Part shown: piece after piece, positions 15,840-24,385 of the stretch
Layout: the number at the start of each line of letters is the position of its first letter
How positions within the stretch are numbered: the first letter of the stretch is position 1
From: Syntrophaceae bacterium
Lineage (GTDB): Bacteria; Desulfobacterota; BSN033; UBA1163
Assembly (NCBI GenBank): GCA_013388635.1
Contig: JACAEX010000048.1
Location: 1-64,000 of the forward strand
DNA: 64,000 bases
Direction: 5' to 3'
Notes under the pieces: generated by a model
What the model was told of the DNA's origin: nothing
The model's input: the letters and a program-made list of their open reading frames with translations, nothing else
The model's database searches: none
Program-made: the position numbers and the translations under genes

Positions 15840-16574
15840 ATTCTCAGGCAAACCAAACTGATCCACAAAATTACCGAAGAGATCAAGAATCAGATCATCC
15901 GGGGTGAGCTCAAGGAGGGCGAAAGACTTCCCCCGCAGGATAAATGGGCCGAGGCTATGGGCGTCAGCCGCGGGACGCTTAGAGAGGCTCTGAATCAACT
16001 GGTCCTGATGGGCATCATTGAAATGAGGCAGGGGAGTGGCACCTATGTGAGGTCGATCACCCCTTCCTCTTTTATGGAATCCCTCTCCCCTGCCCTGCTC
16101 ATGGACCGAAGCTCCACGGCCGAGCTCCTCGATGCCCGGCTCTATATCGAAGGGGCCGTTGCCTTTCTCGCTGCGAAGAAGGCAACGAACGGGGAGATCC
16201 AGGAGCTGAAGAAGATCCTGGGACACATGAGGAAAGCCCTGAAGACCAGAAGCATCGAGGATTTCATCAATAAGGATGTGGAGTTCCACATCACCATTGC
16301 CAAGAGCTCTAAGAATCGGGTCCTGCTCAAGGTGGTTCAGACGATCCGAGATATCCTCTACCACTTCATCGCTGACTATTTCGCAGCCATGCCCGATACC
16401 GTCCGGAACGCCGTCGATTATCACACGAAGATCTACCGGGCCATTGAGAATCGAGACCCCTCGGAAGCAAAAAGACAGATGGAGTCCCATATCCATTCCC
16501 TGATCAGAAGGATGAACCATCCCGTACGGAATCTATCCATCGAGAGAAAACATCCTCAGATGGTAAAGAGCTGA
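15840..16574 (+). CDS. GntR-family transcriptional regulator (FCD type), apparent ATT start
   Basis: A 244-aa regulator. The winged-helix domain spans about 5-75 (ITEEIKNQIIRGELKEGERL, then GVSRGTLREALNQL and a GSGTYV wing). An all-helical FCD-like effector domain occupies about 90-235, with metal-site His candidates in DVEFHITIAK and YHTKIY. The first ATG in frame is 15957, which would remove over half of the DNA-binding domain. Upstream the frame is open to 15807 but contains no ATG, GTG or TTG. GGAGGAG at 15827 precedes ATT 15840 by 6 bases, and starting there gives a full-length family member. CTG 15858 is the alternative. It probably represses the ABM, BKACE and its own promoters in response to an organic acid or acyl-CoA. 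Confidence 0.85.
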   Translation: MLRQTKLIHKITEEIKNQIIRGELKEGERLPPQDKWAEAMGVSRGTLREALNQLVLMGIIEMRQGSGTYVRSITPSSFMESLSPALLMDRSSTAELLDARLYIEGAVAFLAAKKATNGEIQELKKILGHMRKALKTRSIEDFINKDVEFHITIAKSSKNRVLLKVVQTIRDILYHFIADYFAAMPDTVRNAVDYHTKIYRAIENRDPSEAKRQMESHIHSLIRRMNHPVRNLSIERKHPQMVKS

Positions 16575-16602
16575 AGAACGGTTATTTGAACGGAGGCTGA
16601 AG

Positions 16603-17346
16603 ATGATCATAAACAGGGAAGCGTGCACCGGCTGCGGCAGGTGCGTCCCCTATTGCCCGATGGAGGCGATCCTCTGGCATAAGAAGAAGGATAAGAAAAG
16701 AGGTGAGAAACCCTACTCAGAGATAGACCGCGAGAAGTGCGTCGAATGTTTTGTCTGCTTCAGGGCAAAGGTCTGCCCTACCGATGCGATCCAGGAAGAG
16801 AAATTGGAGTGGCCAAGGATACTGAGAAGGGCCTTCAGCGATCCCCTCTATGTCCACGGAGGAACGGACGTCCCTGGAAGGGGAACTGAGGAGATGAAGA
16901 CCAACGATGTCACAGGACGTTATCTGGACGGCTACATCGGAGTGGGAATGGAGTTTGGAAGACCGGGGACCGGAACCTATCTGAGGGAGGCGGAGAAGGC
17001 GATTAAGCGTCTGGTGAAGATGGGTGTTTCGCTGGAGCCCCTCAATCCCCTCACCCAACTGATCGAGAACAAGGAGACGGGCGAATTGAGAAGAGAAGTG
17101 CTCGGAGAAAAGGTTCTCTCGGCCATCGTCGAATTTACCGTCCCCATCGAAAAGGCTCAGAATGTCTTTCGCGCGGTCAAAGAGATCGCCCGGGAAATCG
17201 ACACAGTCTTCAGCCTCGATCTGATCTGTAAGGTGGCCCCTGACGGAGATATCCCTATCCTCAAAGAGGTGGAGAAGGCAGGGCTGATCCGGTCGATCAA
17301 CGGGAAGGTCAACGTAGGTCTGGGACGGCCTCTTTATAAGCTGTGA
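16603..17346 (+). CDS. two-cluster ferredoxin with C-terminal domain of unknown function
   Basis: A 247-aa protein. Residues 1-65 form a 2[4Fe-4S] ferredoxin domain: CTGCGRCVPYCP, then CVECFVCFRAKVCP, whose second motif has an enlarged loop. The remaining about 180 aa form an alpha/beta domain I do not recognise, with no transmembrane segment. It lies two genes before an AOR and is probably the electron acceptor or a subunit of that enzyme. BamC-like partners of tungsten benzoyl-CoA reductase are a more remote comparison. ATG is preceded by CGGAGGCTGAAG. The gene follows the regulator by 28 bases. Confidence 0.8.
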   Translation: MIINREACTGCGRCVPYCPMEAILWHKKKDKKRGEKPYSEIDREKCVECFVCFRAKVCPTDAIQEEKLEWPRILRRAFSDPLYVHGGTDVPGRGTEEMKTNDVTGRYLDGYIGVGMEFGRPGTGTYLREAEKAIKRLVKMGVSLEPLNPLTQLIENKETGELRREVLGEKVLSAIVEFTVPIEKAQNVFRAVKEIAREIDTVFSLDLICKVAPDGDIPILKEVEKAGLIRSINGKVNVGLGRPLYKL

Positions 17347-17361
17347 AAGGGGAGCAAGCTG

Positions 17362-17979
17362 ATGACCCATACATTGCATAGACAAGGAAAAGCGGAAGAT
17401 CTGGGAGAGGATTTCGTCGTCTTCACCATGTCGGCCAAGACGGTGAATGCCAAAGGGTCTGCCGAAAAGATGCGGAGGTTTTTTGAGATCCTTGAAAAAT
17501 ACCGGCCTGTCAACTATGGAGATATGAAGACGGGAAACCGTTTTAACATCGAGAGGGAGACGATTTACAACCAGATCCGGGACAATTCGATTGTCCACTT
17601 TGTCTTCACCGACCAAGCAGTGGTCGGGAAGATCTTAAAGGACCTGAAGAACGAGGAACTGGGCACATCGATCGTTGTCAGCGGCCTGATCGAGGCCACG
17701 GACCAACTCTGTCAGCAGAACGGTCTGAAGATGCATACGGTTGAGTATTCGGGCGGCATCCACGGAAAGATAGAGCTCCTCCCGGACGGTCCCATCCTTG
17801 AGATCACTACGATGTGCGGCCATGGGATGGTGGCAAGCAATCTGGTCAAGGAGATGATCAAACAGGTGAAGAAGGGTAAAAAGACGATTTCAGAAGCAGC
17901 GATCGAATTGGCCAAGCCATGTCAGTGTGGGATATTCAACCCGAAGAGAGCCGAGGCGATCTTAAAGAAATTCCTATAG
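17362..17979 (+). CDS. conserved hypothetical protein of the AOR cluster
   Basis: A 205-aa soluble protein. It has Cys residues in TTMCGHGMVA (about 151-160) and KPCQCGIFNP (near 186-195), which could bind a metal or Fe-S cluster. No signal or membrane segment is present. It is 15 bases after the ferredoxin gene and 38 bases before the AOR start, so it should be part of the same transcript. The near-invariant look of the CGHGM segment suggests an active or binding site, but I cannot name the family. Confidence 0.75.
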   Translation: MTHTLHRQGKAEDLGEDFVVFTMSAKTVNAKGSAEKMRRFFEILEKYRPVNYGDMKTGNRFNIERETIYNQIRDNSIVHFVFTDQAVVGKILKDLKNEELGTSIVVSGLIEATDQLCQQNGLKMHTVEYSGGIHGKIELLPDGPILEITTMCGHGMVASNLVKEMIKQVKKGKKTISEAAIELAKPCQCGIFNPKRAEAILKKFL

Positions 17980-18017
17980 ATCTGAGAAAGGTTGACCTTG
18001 CGGGAAAGGAGGCTTTG

Positions 18018-19862
18018 ATGGACATCGGTGGATACCTGGGAAAAATTTTACGGGTGGATCTCTCCAGGAGAAAGACCTCGATCGAGGAGCTGAGCGAACC
18101 CTTTATTAAGAAATGGGTGGGCGGGGTCGGTTTCGGAGCCCGGTATCTCTATGAGGAGGTGCCTGCTGGTGTCAAATGGTCAGATCCGGAGAACCGGTTG
18201 ATCTGGACCACCGGCCCTCTCGCAGGAAGCGGCGTCTATGGTGCGGGGACATTCAATGTGGCTTCTAAGGGCCCCCTGACCAACTTAGCTGGTTCTTCTC
18301 AGGCAAACGGCTACTTCGGAGCCTATCTGAAGTTTTCTGGATTCGACGGAATCATATTCCAGGGGAAGGCCTCCGATCTGGTCTATCTTTTGGTCAAAGA
18401 AGGGAAGGCCGAGATTCGCGACGGCCGTCACCTCGCCGGCAAGGATGTCTGGGAGACGGAAGATGCCCTGAGAAAGGAGTTAGGTGTCAAAGAGAAAGAT
18501 GTCAGCGTCTATGCGATCGGGCCATCTGGGGAGCACGGAGTCCTCTACTCCGCGATTGTCGGTGATAGAGGCCATCTCGCCGCTCATAATGGTCTGGGAA
18601 CGGTGATGGGATCGAAGAACCTGAAGGCGGTGGTAGCGTATAGGGGAAAGCGGAACTTTCAGATCAAACACCCGGATCTCCTGAAAGAGAAGAACGAGGC
18701 CTTGTTCGAACACGCCAAGGGATTCGGTCCCTTCTATCAATGGGGAACCGGTGGCGGCTTTTCCGCCCTCTACGGGATCGGATGCCTGCCGGTGAGGAAC
18801 TACACCACAAACATCTTTCCCGAGCATGAAAGGATGAATGGTCAATACATGCGAACCCATTTCGAGATCCGGCCCATGCCCTGCTATATGTGCAGGATCG
18901 CCCATGTCAAAGAGGTCACGGTAACCGAAGGTCCCTACAAAGGGTTTGTGGGAGAGGAGCCGGAGTATGAGCAGCTTGCAGCCTGGGGACCGCAGATCGG
19001 TAATACAGATCTGGGCGCTGTCGTAATGCTGACGCGAGAGGTCGATCGCCTGGGTCTGGACTGCAATGAGGCCTCCTGGACCATCGGATGGGTAATGGAA
19101 TGTTATGAAAAAGGGATCCTTTCTCAAAAGGATCTGGATGGGCTGGATATGAGATGGGGGAATGTGGAAGGCGTTCGGACCCTGCTGAACAAGATCGCCA
19201 GGAGGGAAGGGATCGGCGATCTCTTAGCTGAGGGCGTGATGCGAGCTTCCAAAAAGATTGGAGGCCAGGCAGAAGACTGCGCCATCTACACGATGAAGGG
19301 TTGCACGCCCCGAAGTCATGACCATCGGGGCGGAAGATGGGCGGAACTCTTCGATACCTGTGTGACCAATACCAGCACACTCGAGGCGACATGGGCCGGG
19401 GTTCATACCCAGCTGGTCGATCTGCCGGTTGTGAGCGATCCTTTCTCACACGAGGAGGTCTCGACCATGAATGCGAAGTTCAACGGGATCCGCCAGTTTG
19501 ACGACTGCCTCGGTACCTGTCGGATCGCCTCAACCAACCCAAAACTCCAGCTCGAGTGTGTCAATGCGGTCACGGGCTGGGAATTGTCTCTGGAGGATGC
19601 CTTTCAGATCGGTCGCCGGGTGGTCAACCAGCTCAGGGTCTTCAATTTTCGTCATGGGATGAAGAAGGAGGATGAGCGGCCTTCCAAACGCTATGGCTCA
19701 ATACCGGTCGACGGACCCGCCCAGAACAAGAACATCATGGAGAAGTGGGACTGGATGCTGGAGAATTACTACACCCTGATGGGATGGGATCCGAAGACCG
19801 GCAAGCCCCTGCCAGAAACCCTGAGGAAGCTTGGACTGGAGGATCTGATCAAAGATCTATGA
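18018..19862 (+). CDS. aldehyde:ferredoxin oxidoreductase family protein (AOR 1)
   Basis: A 614-aa tungstopterin enzyme with the N-terminal AOR fold (GYLGKILRVDLS) and the domain 2/3 region. Such enzymes oxidise aldehydes to acids with ferredoxin, or run in reverse. The cubane ligands expected at CxxCxxxC read C289-xx-C292-xxx-H296, so the third Cys is His. The last ligand, in DCLGTC, is C501. AOR 2 in this window has the canonical three Cys. ATG 18018 is chosen because AAAGGAGG sits 5 bases before it; an upstream frame would overlap the previous gene by 61 bases. A MoaD-like carrier follows 15 bases later. It may act on a compound other than a simple aldehyde. Confidence 0.88.
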   Translation: MDIGGYLGKILRVDLSRRKTSIEELSEPFIKKWVGGVGFGARYLYEEVPAGVKWSDPENRLIWTTGPLAGSGVYGAGTFNVASKGPLTNLAGSSQANGYFGAYLKFSGFDGIIFQGKASDLVYLLVKEGKAEIRDGRHLAGKDVWETEDALRKELGVKEKDVSVYAIGPSGEHGVLYSAIVGDRGHLAAHNGLGTVMGSKNLKAVVAYRGKRNFQIKHPDLLKEKNEALFEHAKGFGPFYQWGTGGGFSALYGIGCLPVRNYTTNIFPEHERMNGQYMRTHFEIRPMPCYMCRIAHVKEVTVTEGPYKGFVGEEPEYEQLAAWGPQIGNTDLGAVVMLTREVDRLGLDCNEASWTIGWVMECYEKGILSQKDLDGLDMRWGNVEGVRTLLNKIARREGIGDLLAEGVMRASKKIGGQAEDCAIYTMKGCTPRSHDHRGGRWAELFDTCVTNTSTLEATWAGVHTQLVDLPVVSDPFSHEEVSTMNAKFNGIRQFDDCLGTCRIASTNPKLQLECVNAVTGWELSLEDAFQIGRRVVNQLRVFNFRHGMKKEDERPSKRYGSIPVDGPAQNKNIMEKWDWMLENYYTLMGWDPKTGKPLPETLRKLGLEDLIKDL

Positions 19863-19877
19863 GAACAATCCAAATCG

Positions 19878-20189
19878 ATGAACCGGGTTACGATTGAGCT
19901 GTGGTTATGGTTGGGCAAGGAGCTAAAAGGTTTTGAATCGGTCACGGAGATGCGTTCGGTTAAAGAAGAGAGCGTGGAAGAAGGCACGACGATCCGGCAG
20001 CTCCTGGATCGTCTGGCCAGAAGCCATCCCCCGATTGCCGAAAAGGTTTTCGACCTGACCGAGAAAAGGGTCTATCCCTATGTCGTGATCAACTATAACG
20101 ATCGGGTGATCAGCCCTTATGAGGTCTATGATAAGGTCTTAAAGGACGGGGACAAAATAACGATCCTTCCCATGTATGTGGGAGGATGA
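19878..20189 (+). CDS. MoaD/ThiS-family sulfur carrier protein
   Basis: A 103-aa ubiquitin-like protein ending in the required Gly-Gly (ILPMYVGG). Sulfur carriers are adenylated at the terminal Gly by an E1-like enzyme, then thiocarboxylated, and feed molybdopterin or thiamine synthesis. Its position directly behind AOR 1 points to pterin-dithiolene synthesis for the tungsten enzymes. An E1-like gene that could activate it is at 32833. The RBS is weak, which suggests coupling to AOR translation. Confidence 0.85.
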   Translation: MNRVTIELWLWLGKELKGFESVTEMRSVKEESVEEGTTIRQLLDRLARSHPPIAEKVFDLTEKRVYPYVVINYNDRVISPYEVYDKVLKDGDKITILPMYVGG

Positions 20190-20201
20190 AAGGAGGAAGG
20201 G

Positions 20202-20717
20202 ATGCTCAAGGTGCCAAATCCCGAATCAATGGAACCCCAGTTTGTTGAAACGGTGGATCTGTCAGAGGTTTATTTCACAAGGCTCAGGCCAGGGGAAGAC
20301 CTCTTCAAAAGAATCACAGAGGTATGTAAGGAGAAAGGTCTGGAGCGTGCAGTGATCCTTTCGGCCATCGGCAGCCTCTGCGATGTGGCATTTCGCGATC
20401 TGAAGACCGGGATCGAGCTGCCTGTCAACGTCGACAAGACAAATCTGATGAAGGAGTACGGTCCCTTTGAGTTGCTCACCTTAGAGGGAAACATCGTGCC
20501 TCTGGTTGGAGAGTTCGGTGCCCTGAAACACGGGGATCTGGTGCTCCATCTTCATGCCACACTCGGGACGGCCTATGGAAATGTCTTCGGCGGACATCTC
20601 TTTGAGGCCACCGTCTTCACCACCACTGAGATATTCCTGGCTAAGACGAAGAACAGCGTGGCCAAGAAGAAGCAGAGTTCTGTAACCGGGCTGACAGAGA
20701 TGAGAAAGGATCTTTGA
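20202..20717 (+). CDS. PPC/DUF296 domain protein
   Basis: A 171-aa protein with the PPC fold. The characteristic LHLHATLG and GNVFGGHLFEATVFTTTEI segments lie near residues 110-145. In plants this domain is part of AT-hook DNA-binding proteins; stand-alone bacterial forms trimerise and their role is not known. The C-terminal tail is Lys-rich. GAAAGGAGGAAGGG precedes the ATG, and it is 12 bases after the MoaD gene, so it ends the AOR 1 transcript. Confidence 0.82.
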   Translation: MLKVPNPESMEPQFVETVDLSEVYFTRLRPGEDLFKRITEVCKEKGLERAVILSAIGSLCDVAFRDLKTGIELPVNVDKTNLMKEYGPFELLTLEGNIVPLVGEFGALKHGDLVLHLHATLGTAYGNVFGGHLFEATVFTTTEIFLAKTKNSVAKKKQSSVTGLTEMRKDL

Positions 20718-20860
20718 TGGCCCTTTCAATCATCGACCCAAGAGCTAAGCTGTGGAAAGGGGGTGAAGGAAGTCGACCATTCGTTTCGTCGGAGTGGTAA
20801 GAGAGAAACAAGGGTGAGGTATTCTGATACCGCATCATCGATTACGGAAAGGAGGGAAAA

Positions 20861-22117
20861 ATGGGAAGATTGGTGAGGATATTTTGTATCGTCGGAGTGA
20901 TAGGCCTTGTACTTTATTCTTTGGCCAGTCCTTCTTGGGCTCAGGTCGACAAGATTAGGGTGGGCGTGATGTACAGCATGACGGGTGCAGGCTCTGCCAT
21001 CGGAAAGATCCAGCTGGACGGGGCCAAGCTTGCGGTCAAAGAGATCAACGATCAAGGCGGCTTGATGTTTAAGGGGAAGAAGGTTAAGGTGGAAGCGGTG
21101 ATTCGCGATGATGAGTCCAAGCCCGATGTGGCGGTTCGGAGATTTCGGGAATTGATCCAGGATGAAAAGATCACCGCTTTTGTGGGCTGCACCTTCGCTC
21201 ATGTGAGCAAGGCATTGAATGAGCAGGCCCAGGCAGGCCAGGTCCTCTTCATGCCGACCAATGGAATTCCAGAGTCCATCTTCTTTAAGAAGGAGAAGGC
21301 CCCTTACACCTTGAACGTGCTGGGCGCCACCGAGGGAATAGGGAGAATTTCAGCCGACTACGTGGCCAAGACCTATAAGCCGAAACATGTCATGCTCTTC
21401 CTCCCTGACTACGCCTATGGCAGGGATGCAGGAGCGGGCGCCCATAAGATCTTCAAGAACTATCCGGGGATCAAAGTCAGTGAGACCTGGACACCGGTTG
21501 GAACCCCTGACTTTACGTCTTACATCATCAAGATCGAGGAGGCCAAGCCCGATGTGGTGATGATGGGACATTGGGGAAACGATGGGATCAACGTCCTGAA
21601 ACAGGTCTATGAAATGAGGCTCGGAAAGAAGACCAAGCTCTTCTTTAACTGGATCATCAATGTCTTCGCAGTCGGCATCCCACCCGAAGCCCTGGAAGGC
21701 GTCACCTGTCAGATGCTCTGGTACCATGACATGTCCGGGTTCAAGGATCCTGTGACTGTGAACGCTTCCAAAAAACTGACTGAGATGTGGAGAAAAGAGT
21801 ACGGGGAACCACCCGACCCCTATGCCATGATGGGTTATTTCGGGATGGTTGAGGTTCTCCGGGGGATTCGATTGGCCAATTCCTTAGAGCCAGCCAAGAT
21901 TTATAAGGCCATCATGGATAATCCGGTCTTCGAAAGCGTCAAGGGTTCTGCGAAATGGCGTGTGGACGGCAGGCCCCTCTATCGGTTCTCTTCTTTCATT
22001 GTCGAGGGCAAAGGGCCCAAGGAGAGAAAAGATATGAAATGGGATTTTGCCAGGGTAGTCGATTCCTATGAAGGCGAGGAGTTCCTGCTGCCTCTAAAAG
22101 AGACAGGCTGGGAGTAA
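20861..22117 (+). CDS. branched-chain amino acid-type ABC substrate-binding protein 1
   Basis: A 418-aa periplasmic binding protein. It has an N-terminal signal peptide (about residues 7-27, ending SPSWAQ) and the type I periplasmic-binding fold of LivJ/LivK-like proteins (VGVMYSMTGAGSAIGKIQLDG, then ADYVAKTYKPKHV and VMMGHWGNDG). The actual ligand may be an amino acid, a carboxylate or an aromatic acid. GAAAGGAGGG precedes the ATG. It is close in sequence to the next gene throughout, indicating tandem duplication. An intercistronic hairpin follows. Confidence 0.9.
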   Translation: MGRLVRIFCIVGVIGLVLYSLASPSWAQVDKIRVGVMYSMTGAGSAIGKIQLDGAKLAVKEINDQGGLMFKGKKVKVEAVIRDDESKPDVAVRRFRELIQDEKITAFVGCTFAHVSKALNEQAQAGQVLFMPTNGIPESIFFKKEKAPYTLNVLGATEGIGRISADYVAKTYKPKHVMLFLPDYAYGRDAGAGAHKIFKNYPGIKVSETWTPVGTPDFTSYIIKIEEAKPDVVMMGHWGNDGINVLKQVYEMRLGKKTKLFFNWIINVFAVGIPPEALEGVTCQMLWYHDMSGFKDPVTVNASKKLTEMWRKEYGEPPDPYAMMGYFGMVEVLRGIRLANSLEPAKIYKAIMDNPVFESVKGSAKWRVDGRPLYRFSSFIVEGKGPKERKDMKWDFARVVDSYEGEEFLLPLKETGWE

Positions 22118-22124
22118 AAGAGTT

Positions 22125-22160
22125 AAATGGGAGATATCCCTCTACGGGATGCCTCCCATT
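22125..22160 (+). terminator. intercistronic hairpin after binding protein 1
   Basis: AATGGGAG...CTCCCATT encloses a second stem ATCCC...GGGAT. The whole lies 8 bases after the stop codon. There is no strong T-run, so it is likely an mRNA-stabilising or partial-termination hairpin, common after binding-protein genes. Confidence 0.6.
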
Positions 22161-22216
22161 CTCTTTAGACCATGTTTTCCTTCGCAAGAATCTAATGAGG
22201 AAAGGAGGAGGTACTC

Positions 22217-23452
22217 ATGGAAAAGATGCTCAAACTTCTTTGTGTCGTCGTTCTGATGTTTTTCGTTGTGAGCGGCACCTCTCTGGCGCAGGTTAAGATC
22301 GGAGTGATGTACAGCATCACAGGTGCAGGCTCCGCGGTTGGAAAGGTCCAGATCGATGGGGTCAAGTTGGCCATCAAGCAGGCGAACGATCAGGGTGGTA
22401 TCATGTTAGGAGGAAAGAAGGTCAAGGTGGAGGCCGTGATCCGAGATGACGAGACAAAACCAGATGTGGCCGCCCGCAGATTCCGGGAGTTGAACGAAGA
22501 TAAGGTCCTGCTGGTTGTTGGGGGAACGTTCGCTCATGTGAGCCAGGCGATCAATGAACAGATCAAGGGAGGTCAGGCACTCTTCATGGCAACCAATGGT
22601 GTTGAGGAAAAGATGTTCCAAAAGGACACAAAGGCCCCCTACTACATCTCTCCTCTTGGTGCTGTGGATGGGATTGGAAGAATGTGTGCCGATTATGTCA
22701 GCAAAACCTATAAACCCAAGCACGTCGTCCTCTTTCTCCCGGATTACGCCTATGGCCGCGGGGCAGCCAGAGGGGCCCATAAGGTCTTCAGCACCAAATA
22801 TCCTCACATCAAGATTACGGAGGTCTGGTCCCCTGTTGGAACGCCGGATTACACCTCCTACATCATCAAAATCAAAGAGATCAAGCCCGACGTGGTGATG
22901 ATGGGACACTGGGGCAACGACACCATCAATGCCCTGAAGCAGGTCCACGAGCTCGGTCTGAAGAAAGACACAAAGGTCTTCTTCAACTCCATTATCAATG
23001 CCCAGGCCGTTGGGATTCCACCCGAAGCCCTCGAAGGCGTGACAATGGGGATGTGGTGGTATCATGACCTGAGCGGTTTGAAGGATCCGGAAACAGTAAA
23101 AGCGGTTGCAGACCTTTCAAAGGCCTGGAAGCAGGAGTATGGCGAGCCGCCCGACCCATTCGCGGTCTATGCTTACATCGGCATGCAGCAAACCCTGAGG
23201 GGGGTTGAACTTGCGAACTCCGTCGATCCTGGAAAGGTCTATAATGCTCTCATGAATAAGCCGGATTTCATGAGTGTCAAGGGACCGGCCAAATGGCGTA
23301 TCGACGGAAGGACCTCATATAAGTACGCCAAGTTCATCGTCGATGGCAAATCTCCGAGGGAAAGGAAGGATAAATGGGATTTTGCCAAGGTGGTCGATGT
23401 CTACATGGGTGAGGAATTGTGTCTGCCCTTGAAAGAGATGGGCTGGGAGTAA
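22217..23452 (+). CDS. branched-chain amino acid-type ABC substrate-binding protein 2
   Basis: A 411-aa paralogue of the preceding gene, with signal peptide (about 1-24, ending SLAQ) and the same domain layout. The two share long identical blocks such as KVEAVIRDDE and PPEALEGVT, but differ around residues 105-125 and in the ligand-facing region, so they may bind related but different solutes for the same permease. GAAAGGAGGAGGT precedes the ATG. Confidence 0.9.
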   Translation: MEKMLKLLCVVVLMFFVVSGTSLAQVKIGVMYSITGAGSAVGKVQIDGVKLAIKQANDQGGIMLGGKKVKVEAVIRDDETKPDVAARRFRELNEDKVLLVVGGTFAHVSQAINEQIKGGQALFMATNGVEEKMFQKDTKAPYYISPLGAVDGIGRMCADYVSKTYKPKHVVLFLPDYAYGRGAARGAHKVFSTKYPHIKITEVWSPVGTPDYTSYIIKIKEIKPDVVMMGHWGNDTINALKQVHELGLKKDTKVFFNSIINAQAVGIPPEALEGVTMGMWWYHDLSGLKDPETVKAVADLSKAWKQEYGEPPDPFAVYAYIGMQQTLRGVELANSVDPGKVYNALMNKPDFMSVKGPAKWRIDGRTSYKYAKFIVDGKSPRERKDKWDFAKVVDVYMGEELCLPLKEMGWE

Positions 23453-23468
23453 GAAGTGAGATAAGGAC

Positions 23469-23495
23469 AGAAGGGGAGGAACCCCCTCCCCTTCT
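23469..23495 (+). terminator. intercistronic hairpin after binding protein 2
   Basis: A perfect 11-bp stem, AGAAGGGGAGG with CCTCCCCTTCT, and a 5-base loop, 16 bases after the stop. No T-run follows. It would allow higher expression of the binding proteins than of the membrane and ATPase genes downstream. Confidence 0.7.
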
Positions 23496-23576
23496 ATTAA
23501 AGCTTTCATAAGTGAAACAAGTTCAGCAAGGGACAAGAACCATTCGCATTTTTGAATTCTGTTCGAGGAGCTCGAT

Positions 23577-24368
23577 ATGCCCGAAATTCTTGCGGCGGAA
23601 GGATTGAGCAAACATTTCGGTGGACTGATCGCCGTGAACAAGGTGAATCTCTCTATTAAGAAAGGGGAGGTCGCTGGCATCATCGGTCCGAATGGGTCAG
23701 GCAAAACCACTTTCTTCAATTTGCTTTCTGGTTTCTTCCCTCCTACGGAAGGACGGATGTTCCTTTTCGGGGAAGAGATAACCCACATGCCCCCCTATCA
23801 GAGGGTGATGAAGGGGATGGTGCGGACATTCCAGCTCGTCTCCGTATTCAATTCCATGAGCGTCTGGGAGAACCTGGTCCTCTCAGGCATCCGCTTCAAA
23901 GAGAGGTATACCTCAGCCCGTAAGTTCTTCTTCTTATCGACAAAGGACGACGAGATTCAGGAGAATTGCCTGAAGGCATTGAGATTGGTCGGCCTTGAAA
24001 GCCATGCATCGACGCTGACGTCTGAACTCTCTTACGGCTCGAAGAGGCTCCTGGAGATTGGAATTGCCCTCTCTCTCAACCCAAAGCTCCTCCTCCTCGA
24101 TGAACCCCTATCCGGACTGAGTGATGTTGAAATCTCGGAGGTGCTCAACCTCCTCCATCGGATCAAGAGCGACTTAACGCTCGTCATCATTGAGCATAAG
24201 TTGTCAAAGATCGTCAACCTGGTGGATCGTCTCTGCGTCATGAATGAAGGCCATATCATCTGTGAAGGAAACCCCAACCACGTCCTCTGCGATCCATCGG
24301 TAAGGGAATGCTACTGGGGAAAGGAAGAGATCGATCAGGGTCTTCTGCAGGAGAAGGCCTCTGCTTAG
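23577..24368 (+). CDS. livG: branched-chain amino acid-type ABC ATPase LivG
   Basis: A 263-aa ATPase. Walker A is GPNGSGKTT (39-47), the signature reads ELSYGSKRL in place of LSGGQ, and Walker B is LLLLDEPLSG with the H-loop in VIIEHKL. LivG is one of two ATPases that drive the LivHM permease at the inner membrane. The start ATG follows GAGGAGCTCGAT. It begins the second half of the transport operon after the hairpin. Confidence 0.92.
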   Translation: MPEILAAEGLSKHFGGLIAVNKVNLSIKKGEVAGIIGPNGSGKTTFFNLLSGFFPPTEGRMFLFGEEITHMPPYQRVMKGMVRTFQLVSVFNSMSVWENLVLSGIRFKERYTSARKFFFLSTKDDEIQENCLKALRLVGLESHASTLTSELSYGSKRLLEIGIALSLNPKLLLLDEPLSGLSDVEISEVLNLLHRIKSDLTLVIIEHKLSKIVNLVDRLCVMNEGHIICEGNPNHVLCDPSVRECYWGKEEIDQGLLQEKASA

Positions 24369-24385
24369 GGTGAGGAAGAGAACCG

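Noticed and set aside
15803..15956. Frameshift in the GntR gene with a true start at ATG 15803
   Set aside because: ATG 15803 is in another frame and overlaps operator 3. The ATT-started frame gives a complete N-terminus with no indel needed.
17919..18017. Upstream start for AOR 1
   Set aside because: It would overlap the preceding gene by 61 bases and adds no AOR sequence; AAAGGAGG marks ATG 18018.
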